Shown here: in pieces, positions 46,880 to 54,939 of the stretch | Layout of the letters: the number at the start of each line of letters is the position of its first letter | Numbering within the stretch: position 1 is the first letter of the stretch | The notes under the pieces: generated by a model | What the model was told of the DNA's origin: nothing | Seen by the model: the letters and a program-made list of their open reading frames with translations, nothing else | Database searches by the model: none | Position numbers and translations under genes: made by a program | Assembly (NCBI RefSeq): GCF_003312875.1 | Contig: NZ_CP015163.1 | Location: 4,774,001-4,838,000 of the forward strand | Source: Amycolatopsis albispora | GTDB taxonomy: Bacteria; Actinomycetota; Actinomycetes; Mycobacteriales; Pseudonocardiaceae | Length of the DNA: 64,000 nucleotides | Direction of reading: 5' to 3'

Positions 46880-48535
46880 CTACATCCGTTCCGGCGCCGA
46901 AACGCCCAGCAGTTCGAGACCGTTGGCGAGCACCTGGCGCGCGGCCTCGCACAGCGCGAGGCGGGCGAAGGTGAGCGGCGTGGGGTCCTCCCCGCCCTGC
47001 GGCAGCACGCGGGCCACGTCGTAGAACTTGTGGTAGGCGCTGGCCAGGCTCTCCAGGTACCGGGCGACGCGGTGCGGTTCCCGCAGTTCGGCCGCCTTCC
47101 TCAGCATTTCCGGGAACTCGCCGATCGTTCGGATCAGGTCACCTTCCCGCGGGTGGGTGAGCAGGCTCAGGTCCGGCTCCCCGTCGGCCTTGAGGCCGAG
47201 TTCGGCGGCGTTGCGCTGCAGCGAGGCCAGCCGTGCGTGCGCGTACTGCACGTAGTAGACCGGGTTCTCGTTGCTGTGCTTGCGCAGCAGGTCCAGGTCG
47301 ATGTCCAAAGTGGAGTCGACGGAGTAGCGGGCCAGCTCGTAGCGGGCGGCGTCCACGCCGACCGCCTCGACCAGGTCCTCCATGGTGATCACGGTGCCGG
47401 CGCGCTTGCTCATCCGCACCGGCTTGCCGTCGCTGACCAGGTTGACCATCTGGCCGATCAGCACCTCGACCACGGCCGGGTCGTCGCCCAGCGCGGCGGC
47501 GGCCGCCTTCAGCCGGACGATGTAGCCGTGGTGGTCCGCGCCGAGCATGTAGATGCACAGGTCGAAGCCGCGCTGCCGCTTGTCGTGCAGGTAGGCGATG
47601 TCACCGGCGATGTAGGCCGGGTTGCCGTCCTGCTTGATCACCACGCGGTCCTTGTCGTCGCCGTGGTCGGTGGTGCGCAGCCACCAGGCGCCGTCGGCGA
47701 AGTACAGCGAGCCCTCGTCCTTGAGCTTGGCCACCAGCCGGGCGACCTCGCCGCTCTCGTGCAGCGAGTTCTCCTGGAAGAACACGTCGAAGTCGGTGCC
47801 GAACTCGTGCAGGGTCTTCTTGATCTCGGCGAACATCAGCTCGATGCCGACCTTGGCGAAGGTCTCGCGGCGCTCGTCCTCGGGCAGCGAAAGCGCGCTG
47901 GGCTCCTTCCGCAGCACCTCGGCGGCGATGTCGGAGATGTAGGTGCCCGCGTAACCGTCCTCCGGCACGGGCTCGCCCTTGGCGGCGGCGATCAGCGAGT
48001 TGGCGAACCGGTCGATCTGCGCGCCGGCGTCGTTGAAGTAGTACTCGCGGGTGACCTCGGCGCCCTGCGCGGCCAGCACCCGGCCCAGCGCGTCACCGAC
48101 CGCGGCCCAGCGGGTGCCGCCGAGGTGGATCGGCCCGGTCGGGTTGGCCGAGACGAACTCGAGGTTGATCTTGAGCCCGGCGAGCGCGTCACCGCGGCCG
48201 TAGGCGGCACCGGCCTCGAGCACCTGGGTGATCTGCGCGCCCTGGGCACCGGCACCGAGCCGCAGGTTCAGGAAACCGGGCCCGGCCACCTCGGCGGCCT
48301 CGACGCCGTCGGCCTTGGCCAGCGAGCCGGCCAGCGCGTCGGCGAACTCACGCGGCTTGAGCCCGGCCTTCTTCGCCACCTGGAGGGCCAGGTTCGTGGC
48401 ATAGTCACCGTGCTCCGGGTTCCGGGGTCGCTCGATCGTCACCGCGTCGGGCAGCACCGCCGGGTCGAGACCACGGGCGGTCAGGACCTCCACGGCGGAG
48501 TTACGGACAAGTTCGGCGAGATCGGCGGGAGTCAC
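46880..48535 (-). CDS. argS: Arginyl-tRNA synthetase
   Basis: A 551-residue class I tRNA synthetase. The ATP-binding HIGH-like motif is [21 protein letters not shown], the KMSKS-like loop is [13 protein letters not shown], and the C-terminal DALR anticodon-binding domain ends in [11 protein letters not shown]. The GTG at 48535 lies 7 nt after a -10-like TAGAAT, suggesting a leaderless mRNA. First gene of the argS-lysA-hom-thrC-thrB series. Confidence 0.97.
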   Translation of the reverse strand: MTPADLAELVRNSAVEVLTARGLDPAVLPDAVTIERPRNPEHGDYATNLALQVAKKAGLKPREFADALAGSLAKADGVEAAEVAGPGFLNLRLGAGAQGAQITQVLEAGAAYGRGDALAGLKINLEFVSANPTGPIHLGGTRWAAVGDALGRVLAAQGAEVTREYYFNDAGAQIDRFANSLIAAAKGEPVPEDGYAGTYISDIAAEVLRKEPSALSLPEDERRETFAKVGIELMFAEIKKTLHEFGTDFDVFFQENSLHESGEVARLVAKLKDEGSLYFADGAWWLRTTDHGDDKDRVVIKQDGNPAYIAGDIAYLHDKRQRGFDLCIYMLGADHHGYIVRLKAAAAALGDDPAVVEVLIGQMVNLVSDGKPVRMSKRAGTVITMEDLVEAVGVDAARYELARYSVDSTLDIDLDLLRKHSNENPVYYVQYAHARLASLQRNAAELGLKADGEPDLSLLTHPREGDLIRTIGEFPEMLRKAAELREPHRVARYLESLASAYHKFYDVARVLPQGGEDPTPLTFARLALCEAARQVLANGLELLGVSAPERM

Positions 48536-48542
48536 CTGCAGA

Positions 48543-48548
48543 ATTCTA
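48543..48548 (-). promoter_or_regulatory. Candidate -10 box of leaderless argS transcript
   Basis: TAGAAT on the minus strand fits TANNNT and lies 7 nt before the GTG of argS; no Shine-Dalgarno sequence is present between them. No good -35 box is seen. Confidence 0.4.
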
Positions 48549-48608
48549 GGTGTGCCCCGCCGACCGGCACGAAGACGGTCCCGGGACCGGGTGAAAGGCG
48601 TACAGGGG

Positions 48609-49301
48609 ATGCGATCGACGACGACTGCGCTGGTCATCGCGCTGGTGAGCGTGCTGGTGGCGGGGGCGGGGCTGACCGGCGTGGCGCTGCTCACCGCGGA
48701 GCGGGCGGTGGCCGGGCAGGCCACCGTGTCCGAACGCGACCGCGAGCTGACCGCGTTCATGCCATCGGAGGACAACCCGGACCCGTCGGGCGCCATTCCC
48801 GGCATCGTGCGGCGGGACTACGACCCCGGGCTGCACGTGGTCGCGCCGCAGCGGGTGGCCTACGACCACTCGCCGCCCTTCGGCGGCAGGCACGACCAGG
48901 TGTGGGCCAACTGCAACGGCGTGGTGTACCCCACGGCGGTGCGCACCGAGCACCTCGTGCACTCGCTGGAGCACGGGTCGGTGTGGATCGCGTACAACCC
49001 CGATCGGGTCACCGGTGACGAGCGCGCGAAGCTGGCCGAGCGGGTCGAGGGCAAGCCGTACCTGGTGATGTCGCCCTATCCCGGACTGGACCAGCCGATC
49101 TCACTGCAGTCGTGGGGCCACCAGCTCAAGGTGCCCACCGCCGACGACGAGCGGATCGACCAGTTCATCACCGCGCTGCTGCTGAACCCGGCCACCTATC
49201 CGGAGCCGGGCGCGCCGTGCGACAGCATCGGCTTCGACCAGGACGCGCCGCCGCCGTTCGACCCCACTCCCCCGGGCCCGGACGCCCAGCCGCCGATCTA
49301 G
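48609..49301 (+). CDS. DUF3105 membrane-anchored protein
   Basis: A 230-residue protein with an N-terminal membrane anchor ([24 protein letters not shown]) and an extracytoplasmic DUF3105 domain: [38 protein letters not shown], with His, Glu and Cys residues that could bind metal. It ends in a Pro-rich tail. Function unknown. The ATG at 48609 is used; an in-frame GTG at 48591 is an alternative. A paralogue follows at 49461. Confidence 0.82.
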   Translation: MRSTTTALVIALVSVLVAGAGLTGVALLTAERAVAGQATVSERDRELTAFMPSEDNPDPSGAIPGIVRRDYDPGLHVVAPQRVAYDHSPPFGGRHDQVWANCNGVVYPTAVRTEHLVHSLEHGSVWIAYNPDRVTGDERAKLAERVEGKPYLVMSPYPGLDQPISLQSWGHQLKVPTADDERIDQFITALLLNPATYPEPGAPCDSIGFDQDAPPPFDPTPPGPDAQPPI

Positions 49302-49460
49302 GGAGCTTTCCGCCACCCGCACCGCCACGCAGAACACAAGCTCTAGACCTTTGGTAGCAGCACCCTCCGAAGCGCCCTACACCGACCAGACATGCCATCC
49401 CTACACTGGCCGGGGTGCTCCATGACCGGGGCGACGACGAGACGAGGTCGGTACAGCACG

Positions 49461-50333
49461 ATGGCAAGCGGCACGAAGAAAAAGGGCAGGCCGAAGAACG
49501 CCGTGAAATCGGCCCGCAGCTCCGTGGTGTCCAAGAAGGGCACGCCGTGGGGCACGATCATCGCGGTGGTGGCGATCCTCGCCCTCGCCGGGGTCGTATT
49601 CGGCTACTACTACGTCAACTCGGCGGACAAGCGCGAGCAGAAGAGCCGTGAGGAAGCGGCCGCCGCCTTCGCGCCGTCGGCGGAGAACCCGGACCCGTCG
49701 CTGAAGATCCCCGGCATCGTCACCCAGCAGTACGAGGCGAGCGTGCACGTGCTGCCCACCGAGCGCGTCGCCTACGACAAGACCCCGGCCTTCGGCGGTC
49801 CGCACGACGGCTTCTGGGCCGCCTGCACCGGCATCGTCTACCCGAACCCGGTGCGCACCGAGAACATGGTCCACTCGCTGGAGCACGGCGCGGTCTGGAT
49901 CGCCTACAACCCCGACCAGGTCACCGGCGACGCGGTGAACAAGCTGCGGGTGCGCGCCGAGGGCAAGCCGTACACGATGATGTCGCCGTACCCCGGCCTC
50001 GACAAGCCGGTCTCGCTGCAGGCGTGGGGGCACCAGCTCAAGCTCGACTCGGTCGACGACGAGCGCATCGACCAGTTCATCGCGGCGCTCCGCCTGAACC
50101 CGAGCACCTACCCCGAGCAGGGTGCCTCCTGTGACGCGCTCGGCCCCGGCCGGTTCGACGTGGACGCCCCGCCGCCGTTCGACCCGGCGCCGCCGGGTCC
50201 GGACGCCAAGCCGATGGACTACAAGGGCACCGAAGGCGCCGAGCCGGACACCACCGGCATGCCCGGCGGCGTGCCGGGCGGCGTGCCCGGTCAGCAGCCC
50301 CCGGCCGGTCAGCAGCCCCCGGCCGGCGGATGA
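49461..50333 (+). CDS. DUF3105 membrane-anchored protein, second paralogue
   Basis: A 290-residue paralogue of the protein at 48609. A strongly basic N-terminus (GTKKKGRPKNAVKSARSS) precedes one helix (TIIAVVAILALAGVVFGYYYV) and the DUF3105 domain ([50 protein letters not shown]). The C-terminus has Pro/Gly/Gln repeats (PGGVPGGVPGQQPPAGQQPPAGG). The ATG at 49461 is the likely start. It overlaps the DUF305 gene by 4 nt, so the two are co-translated. Confidence 0.84.
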   Translation: MASGTKKKGRPKNAVKSARSSVVSKKGTPWGTIIAVVAILALAGVVFGYYYVNSADKREQKSREEAAAAFAPSAENPDPSLKIPGIVTQQYEASVHVLPTERVAYDKTPAFGGPHDGFWAACTGIVYPNPVRTENMVHSLEHGAVWIAYNPDQVTGDAVNKLRVRAEGKPYTMMSPYPGLDKPVSLQAWGHQLKLDSVDDERIDQFIAALRLNPSTYPEQGASCDALGPGRFDVDAPPPFDPAPPGPDAKPMDYKGTEGAEPDTTGMPGGVPGGVPGQQPPAGQQPPAGG

Positions 50334-51091
50334 GTTCGGACCGGCCTGACGAAGAACGGGCGGAACTCGGCGAGCCCGGTGTCGTCGATGTCGACACCGA
50401 CGCTCCCGAGCCCCGCCCGGCCTGGTCGCGGGTGGTCATCCTGGGCGCCGCGACGCTCGCGGTGCTCCTGGTCGGCGCCACCATCGGCATGTTCCTCAGC
50501 CAGTCGCTCGGCCAGGACACCGATTCCGCGAACCCGGCGCCCGGCCCGGTGGAGGTCGGCTTCGCCCAGGACATGGCGGTGCACCACCTGCAGGCGGTCA
50601 CCATGGCCAACTGGGCGCGCGACCACTCCACCGACCCGCAGGTCCAGCAGCTCGCCTTCGACATCGCCAGCACCCAGCTCGAGCAGGTCGGCCGGATGAA
50701 GGGCTGGCTGATGCTGTGGAACAAGCCGGAGCAGGCCATCGGCGGGTACATGACCTGGATGACCGAGTCCGCCGGGCACGGCCACGGCGGGCACGCGGCG
50801 GCGACCGGGCAGGCCGCGCCCGGCGAGCCGCCGATGCCCGGCATGGCCACCAACGACGAGCTGGCCAAGCTGCGCTCGCTGTCCGGCAAGGAGCTGGACG
50901 TCTACTTCCTGCAGCTGATGCTCCGCCACCACCAGGGCGGCACGGAGATGGCGCAGTACACCCAGGACCACACCGGGATGTCCGCGGTGAAGTCGCTGAC
51001 GAACAGCATTCTCAAGTCGCAGGGCGCCGAGGTCCGCGTGATGACCGGCATGCTCGCGGACCGTGGCGCCACGCCGCTGCCGTTCAGCTGA
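50330..51091 (+). CDS. DUF305 ferritin-like membrane-anchored protein
   Basis: A 253-residue protein: acidic N-terminus, one membrane helix (VVILGAATLAVLLVGATIGMF) and an external DUF305 four-helix domain. The two paired His motifs FAQDMAVHHLQAVTMA and FLQLMLRHHQGGTEMA are typical; a His/Gly-rich loop (SAGHGHGGHAAATG) and several Met suggest metal, perhaps copper, binding. The ATG overlaps the DUF3105 stop (ATGA). Its end overlaps the convergent dehydratase gene by 8 nt. Confidence 0.86.
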   Translation: MSSDRPDEERAELGEPGVVDVDTDAPEPRPAWSRVVILGAATLAVLLVGATIGMFLSQSLGQDTDSANPAPGPVEVGFAQDMAVHHLQAVTMANWARDHSTDPQVQQLAFDIASTQLEQVGRMKGWLMLWNKPEQAIGGYMTWMTESAGHGHGGHAAATGQAAPGEPPMPGMATNDELAKLRSLSGKELDVYFLQLMLRHHQGGTEMAQYTQDHTGMSAVKSLTNSILKSQGAEVRVMTGMLADRGATPLPFS

Positions 51092-52778
51092 GCGGTTTCC
51101 GCAGGAAGTCGAAGTCGCAGCCGTCCGGTGACTGGAGCACGTGCCGGTGGTACAGCAGCTCGTAACCGCGTAACGGTGCTGGCGGCGGGGTGAACTCGGC
51201 CTTGCGGCGCTCGAGTTCTTCGGCCGGGACAAGCAGTTCGAGGCGACCGGCGTCGACGTCCAGCTCGATCAGGTCGCCGTCGCGGACCAGCGCGAGCGGG
51301 CCGCCGACCGCGGCCTCCGGCGCCACGTGCAGCGCGACCGCGCCGTCGGCGGTTCCGCTCATCCGGCCGTCCGAGATCCGCACCATGTCCTCGACGCCGG
51401 CGCGCGCGAGCTTCGCCGGGATGGGCACGTGGCCGACCTCCGGCATGCCGGGACCGCCGACCGGGCCGACCCCGCGCAGCACCAGCACCGAATCGGCGTC
51501 CACCGGCAGGTCGGGGTCGTCGATGCGGGCGTTCAGGTCGGTGACGCCGTCGAACACCAGCGCGCGGCCGGTGTGCCGCAGGAACCGGTGGTCCATCGCG
51601 GACCGCTTGATCACCGCGCCGTCGGGGGCGAGCGACCCGGTCAGCACGGCCAGCGCGCCACCGTCGGCCACCGGCTGGTCGAACGGGCGCAGCGCGGCAC
51701 CGGTCTTCGGCTGGACGTCGGCCACCTCCTCGGCCCAGGTCGCGCCACTCGCCGACGGCCGGTCGAGGTGCAGCACGGGTGCGAGTTCCTTGACCACGGC
51801 CGGGATGCCGCCCGCTTCGGCGAGGTCCTCGAGCAGGTGCGGCCCGGACGGCCGGACGTCGCCGAGCAGCGGGGTCGTCTCGCTCCAGCGGCGGAAGTGC
51901 GCGGCGTCCGCCGGTGCGCCGATCCGGCCGGCCATCGCCGCGAGGTGCACCATCGCATTGGTCGAACCACCGATGGCACACACCACGCGGAAGGCGTCCT
52001 CGATCGCCTCGGCGGTGACCACCTCGGCGGGCGGGCGGCCTTCCTCCGCCAGCGCGACCGCCCTGGTGCCGGTGCGCACGGCGGCGTCCTGGCGGGCCGA
52101 GCCGGTGGCGGGCAGCAGGGTCGAGCCGGGCAGCGCCAGCCCGAGCACCTCGGCGATGGTGGCCATGGTGGTCGCGGTGCCCATCACGTTGCAGGTGCCC
52201 ACCCCGCCCATCAGGCAGCCCTCCAGGCGGTTCCAGTCCTGATCGGACAGTTCACCGCGGCGGCGCCGGGCGGCGAGCGGCCAGAAGTCGTCGACGGTCA
52301 GCGCTTCGCCGTTCCACCGCGCCACCGGGCGGGGCCCGGCGGCGATCAGCAGGGCGGGCTTGCCCGCGCTGAGCGCGCCCATCACCTGCGCGGGAATGGT
52401 CTTGTCGCACCCGCCGAGCAGCACGACCGCGTCGACCGGACTGGAGGTGATCATCTGCTCGACGTCCATCGCCATCAGGTTGCGGAGGAACATCGAGGTG
52501 GGGCGCACGAACGCCTCGGAGATGGAGATGGTCGGGAACACCACCGGCAACCCGCCCGCCGCGAGCACGCCGCGCTTGACGGACTCGGCCACCGTGGAAA
52601 GCCCGGCGTTGCAGGGGTTCAGCTCACTGGCCGAGGAGCAGATGCCGATCACCGGGCGCTGCCGCACCTCCTCACCGGAGCGGCCGGTCGCCCGCAGGAA
52701 CGCCCGGTGGAGGAACCCGTCGATCGAGTCCTCATTGAACAGTGATCCATCCCCGCGGCGCGTTTCCTCTTGGGACAC
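51084..52778 (-). CDS. IlvD/Edd-family dehydratase
   Basis: A 564-residue Fe-S dehydratase of the dihydroxy-acid/sugar-acid group. The three cluster Cys residues are in ASELNPCNAGL, VVLLGGCDKTIPAQ and GGVGTCNVMGTATT; SDGRMSGTADGAVALHVAPEA is near the C-terminus. The long acidic insertion and the GTCN variant fit sugar-acid dehydratases (arabinonate, xylonate or gluconate) at least as well as IlvD, so the substrate is open. The GTG at 52778 follows GGGAG by 5 nt. Directly upstream lies one copy of the 32-bp repeat. Confidence 0.85.
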   Translation of the reverse strand: MSQEETRRGDGSLFNEDSIDGFLHRAFLRATGRSGEEVRQRPVIGICSSASELNPCNAGLSTVAESVKRGVLAAGGLPVVFPTISISEAFVRPTSMFLRNLMAMDVEQMITSSPVDAVVLLGGCDKTIPAQVMGALSAGKPALLIAAGPRPVARWNGEALTVDDFWPLAARRRRGELSDQDWNRLEGCLMGGVGTCNVMGTATTMATIAEVLGLALPGSTLLPATGSARQDAAVRTGTRAVALAEEGRPPAEVVTAEAIEDAFRVVCAIGGSTNAMVHLAAMAGRIGAPADAAHFRRWSETTPLLGDVRPSGPHLLEDLAEAGGIPAVVKELAPVLHLDRPSASGATWAEEVADVQPKTGAALRPFDQPVADGGALAVLTGSLAPDGAVIKRSAMDHRFLRHTGRALVFDGVTDLNARIDDPDLPVDADSVLVLRGVGPVGGPGMPEVGHVPIPAKLARAGVEDMVRISDGRMSGTADGAVALHVAPEAAVGGPLALVRDGDLIELDVDAGRLELLVPAEELERRKAEFTPPPAPLRGYELLYHRHVLQSPDGCDFDFLRKPLS

Positions 52779-52796
52779 AAGCGCTCCCTTCACTCC

Positions 52797-52828
52797 TCCA
52801 CGAGCCGTGCGGCTCTGCCGTGACGGTA
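52797..52828. repeat. Direct repeat copy A bounding the regulator module
   Basis: TCCACGAGCCGTGCGGCTCT and following bases match 54943-54974 at 30 of 32 positions, the first 23 exactly. Read on the minus strand this copy encodes YRHGRAARLV and then EE-stop, like the sigma factor tail encoded by copy B (YLHGRAARLVDG-stop). It contains the palindrome GAGCCGTGCGGCTC. Confidence 0.9.
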
Positions 52829-52894
52829 GCTTGTCCGCTCGAGCGACCGCGCCGACCTCGCCCGTCGGCTGGGCGTGGGCAGGTGGTGAGCACG

Positions 52895-53173
52895 CTACAA
52901 GCAGCGCCTCCGAGTGGTGTCCGCGTTCCGGTCCTTCGCCGGAGCCGGGAGCAGATCGCGTAGTTCGAGCCACGTTTCCGCCATTTTCCGAGCCCGCACC
53001 GGGTCGTGGACGCCGATCTCCTGGCGTTCCGGTTTCTCGGCGCATTCCAGAAGCCAGGGGTATTTGCGCTGGGGCGTCGCGCGCAATCGCCACCATCGGC
53101 CGCGCCAGAGGATCTCGGAATGGTTGGCCCGCGTGATCCACGAAGGCTTGTTGTGCTGGGCTTTGCTGGTCAT
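52895..53173 (-). CDS. Small Trp/Arg-rich protein of unknown function
   Basis: A 92-residue basic protein with many Trp residues in its first half (PSWITRANHSEILWRGRWWRLRATPQRKYPWLLE) and a helical second half (DPVRARKMAETWLELRDLL). Third codon positions are mostly G or C but less strictly than in housekeeping genes here, which supports coding on this strand. It faces away from the XRE regulator and lies within the direct-repeat-bounded module. Not recognised. Confidence 0.5.
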   Translation of the reverse strand: MTSKAQHNKPSWITRANHSEILWRGRWWRLRATPQRKYPWLLECAEKPERQEIGVHDPVRARKMAETWLELRDLLPAPAKDRNADTTRRRCL

Positions 53174-53235
53174 AGCGGAACCGTCGCCAGTACACCAGCG
53201 CTACCAGATACCACCGTGCATGTCACGCACGCGGT

Positions 53236-53260
53236 TTGCGAGATGCGCAACAAGTCTTGT
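53236..53260. promoter_or_regulatory. Two adjoining inverted repeats, possible operator
   Basis: TTGCG-AGATG-CGCAA (53236-53250) is joined to ACAAGTCTTGT (53250-53260), in the 114-bp space between the divergent small gene and the XRE regulator. Position and symmetry fit autoregulation by the XRE protein. Confidence 0.45.
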
Positions 53261-53287
53261 ACCGAGCGGGGTGACTGTGGGTGTCCG

Positions 53288-54532
53288 GTGAGGCACACTC
53301 TGGACGTGCAGGTGCCCGATCTCGGTCCGGTGATCCGCGCCGCCAGAGTCGCGGCCGGGTTGACCCTGCGCTCCGCCGGGGCGCGGATCGGCTACTCGGC
53401 GTCGACGCTGTCCCGGGTGGAGACCGGTCACCAGCAGCCCGACCTGGCGATGCTGTGGCGGCTGGTGGAGTTGTACGGGCTTTCGCCGAGCCGGGTCGGG
53501 CTCAGTACCGTGACCGGCACGGACAACGGCTCGGCGGACGGTGACGGCATGCGACGCAGGCTCCTGCTGGCTGGCGTGCTGGGTTCCGCCGCGACCGCGC
53601 TCCTGCACCCGGAGCCCACCGGCAAGCCCGTCAGCGTCGCCGGGCTCCGCGCCCGGATCCACACCGCGCAGGGTGACTACCTGGCGTGCCGCTACGCCCA
53701 GGTCACCACGGCCCTGCCCGGCCTGTTGCAGGACGCGCAGGTACTCGTGCACGAAGCAAAGGCCGACACCAAGAGCGCGGCGTGGACGCTGCTCGCGTAT
53801 GCCTATCGGCACACCGCGTGGCTGGCCCTCCGGCTGGGCGACGAGGGACTGGCGTCAGGCATGGCGCACCAGCTGCTGACCGCCGCCCGCGCCGCCGATG
53901 ATCCGCTGGTGGCGGCGGATGCGGCCCAGCTCGGCGCCGTGCTGCTGCGCCGTTCGGGAGAGCCGGGAGGGGCTGCCGAGCTGGTCACCGGTGTCGCGGA
54001 CCGCCTGCACGCCGGGCTCGCCGAGCAGGCCGATCGAGCCCACGCCGAGCACGCCGCCGCGTTCGGCGGCCTGCTGGCGGCGGCCGCCTACACCGCGGCC
54101 ACCGATTCCGACCGAGCCCGCGCGGTCACCCTCTACGCCGAAGCCACCAGCGCCACTCAGGGCATCCAGGTGCCGGCGGGCTCGCTCACCCAGACAGCCG
54201 CCGAAGCCCGGTTCCTCCCGCTGTACGGAGTGAGCATCGCGCGCGCACTCGGCGACTACGGCACCGCGATCGAACGGGCACGCGCCATCCGCCCGGAAAC
54301 CATCACCATTCCCGAACGGCGTGCACGCTATTGGCAAGAGGTCGCGCAGGCCTGGCACGGCTGGGGAAAACCAGAAGCCGCCTTCCGCGCGGTGCGGCAA
54401 GTCGAACGCTGCGCCCCTCAGGAACTGAACCGCCCGTGGGCGCGCCAACTCACCCGCGAACTGCTCGGGGCACCTCGCGCGAATCCCTTACCCGGCTTGC
54501 GGGAATTCGCCGCGCGCGTCGGCGTCACCTGA
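53288..54532 (+). CDS. XRE-family regulator with TPR-like C-terminal region
   Basis: A 414-residue regulator. The N-terminal helix-turn-helix is [44 protein letters not shown] (residues about 15-60), followed by a linker with LLLAGVLGSAATAL and about 300 residues of Ala/Leu/Arg helices that look like TPR repeats. This architecture is common in Streptomyces-type regulators paired with a small protein. The start is uncertain among GTGs at 53288, 53306 and 53312. It is 35 bp before the next small gene and probably in one transcript with it. Confidence 0.82.
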   Translation: MRHTLDVQVPDLGPVIRAARVAAGLTLRSAGARIGYSASTLSRVETGHQQPDLAMLWRLVELYGLSPSRVGLSTVTGTDNGSADGDGMRRRLLLAGVLGSAATALLHPEPTGKPVSVAGLRARIHTAQGDYLACRYAQVTTALPGLLQDAQVLVHEAKADTKSAAWTLLAYAYRHTAWLALRLGDEGLASGMAHQLLTAARAADDPLVAADAAQLGAVLLRRSGEPGGAAELVTGVADRLHAGLAEQADRAHAEHAAAFGGLLAAAAYTAATDSDRARAVTLYAEATSATQGIQVPAGSLTQTAAEARFLPLYGVSIARALGDYGTAIERARAIRPETITIPERRARYWQEVAQAWHGWGKPEAAFRAVRQVERCAPQELNRPWARQLTRELLGAPRANPLPGLREFAARVGVT

Positions 54533-54567
54533 CAAACCGATCCGAACCCAAAGAAAGGACGCCATTG

Positions 54568-54939
54568 GTGGCCGAAATCGAAGCAGGCAAAGTCTTCCGC
54601 GAAGCATGGATCGCCGGTGTGAAGCGCCATTATCCCGGTGAACCCAAGGCCAGCTACATCACGCCTTGGGAGGACACTCCGGACTGGGAACGCCAGGCGG
54701 CCGCGGCCGTCTATCACCAAATCCGTGCGTTCGTCGAGGCCACCGGTGGTGCGACCGGAAAACTCAGCCGCGAGCAACGCGGACGCTTCGTCGCGCTCTG
54801 CTGGATCGGCCAGATACACCGGCACTTCGCCGATCCGAAGCCGGGGTACGTAGCCGACTGGGAAGCGATGCCCGAATGGCAACGGCAGACCGATGCCGAC
54901 ATCTTCGATCACGTCGAAAACAGCAACCCGGTGGCTTAA
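54568..54939 (+). CDS. Small protein with an internal duplication, partner of the XRE regulator
   Basis: A 123-residue protein made of two similar halves of about 50 residues. Half 1 has W-x-x-x-V-KRHYPGEPKASYITPWEDTPDWERQ; half 2 has W-x-x-x-I-HRHFADPKPGYVADWEAMPEWQRQ; both end with a helix (AAVYHQIRAFVE and ADIFDHVENSN). I recall similar unnamed proteins next to XRE regulators in actinobacteria, but know no function. AAAGGA precedes a TTG at 54565 and the GTG at 54568; the GTG is used. Its stop overlaps the stop of the convergent sigma factor gene. Confidence 0.78.
   Translation: MAEIEAGKVFREAWIAGVKRHYPGEPKASYITPWEDTPDWERQAAAAVYHQIRAFVEATGGATGKLSREQRGRFVALCWIGQIHRHFADPKPGYVADWEAMPEWQRQTDADIFDHVENSNPVA

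Noticed and set aside
53006..53287. Longer N-terminus of the XRE regulator including a Cys-rich stretch
   Set aside because: It would overlap the control region and the divergent gene, and relatives of this family start just before the helix-turn-helix domain.
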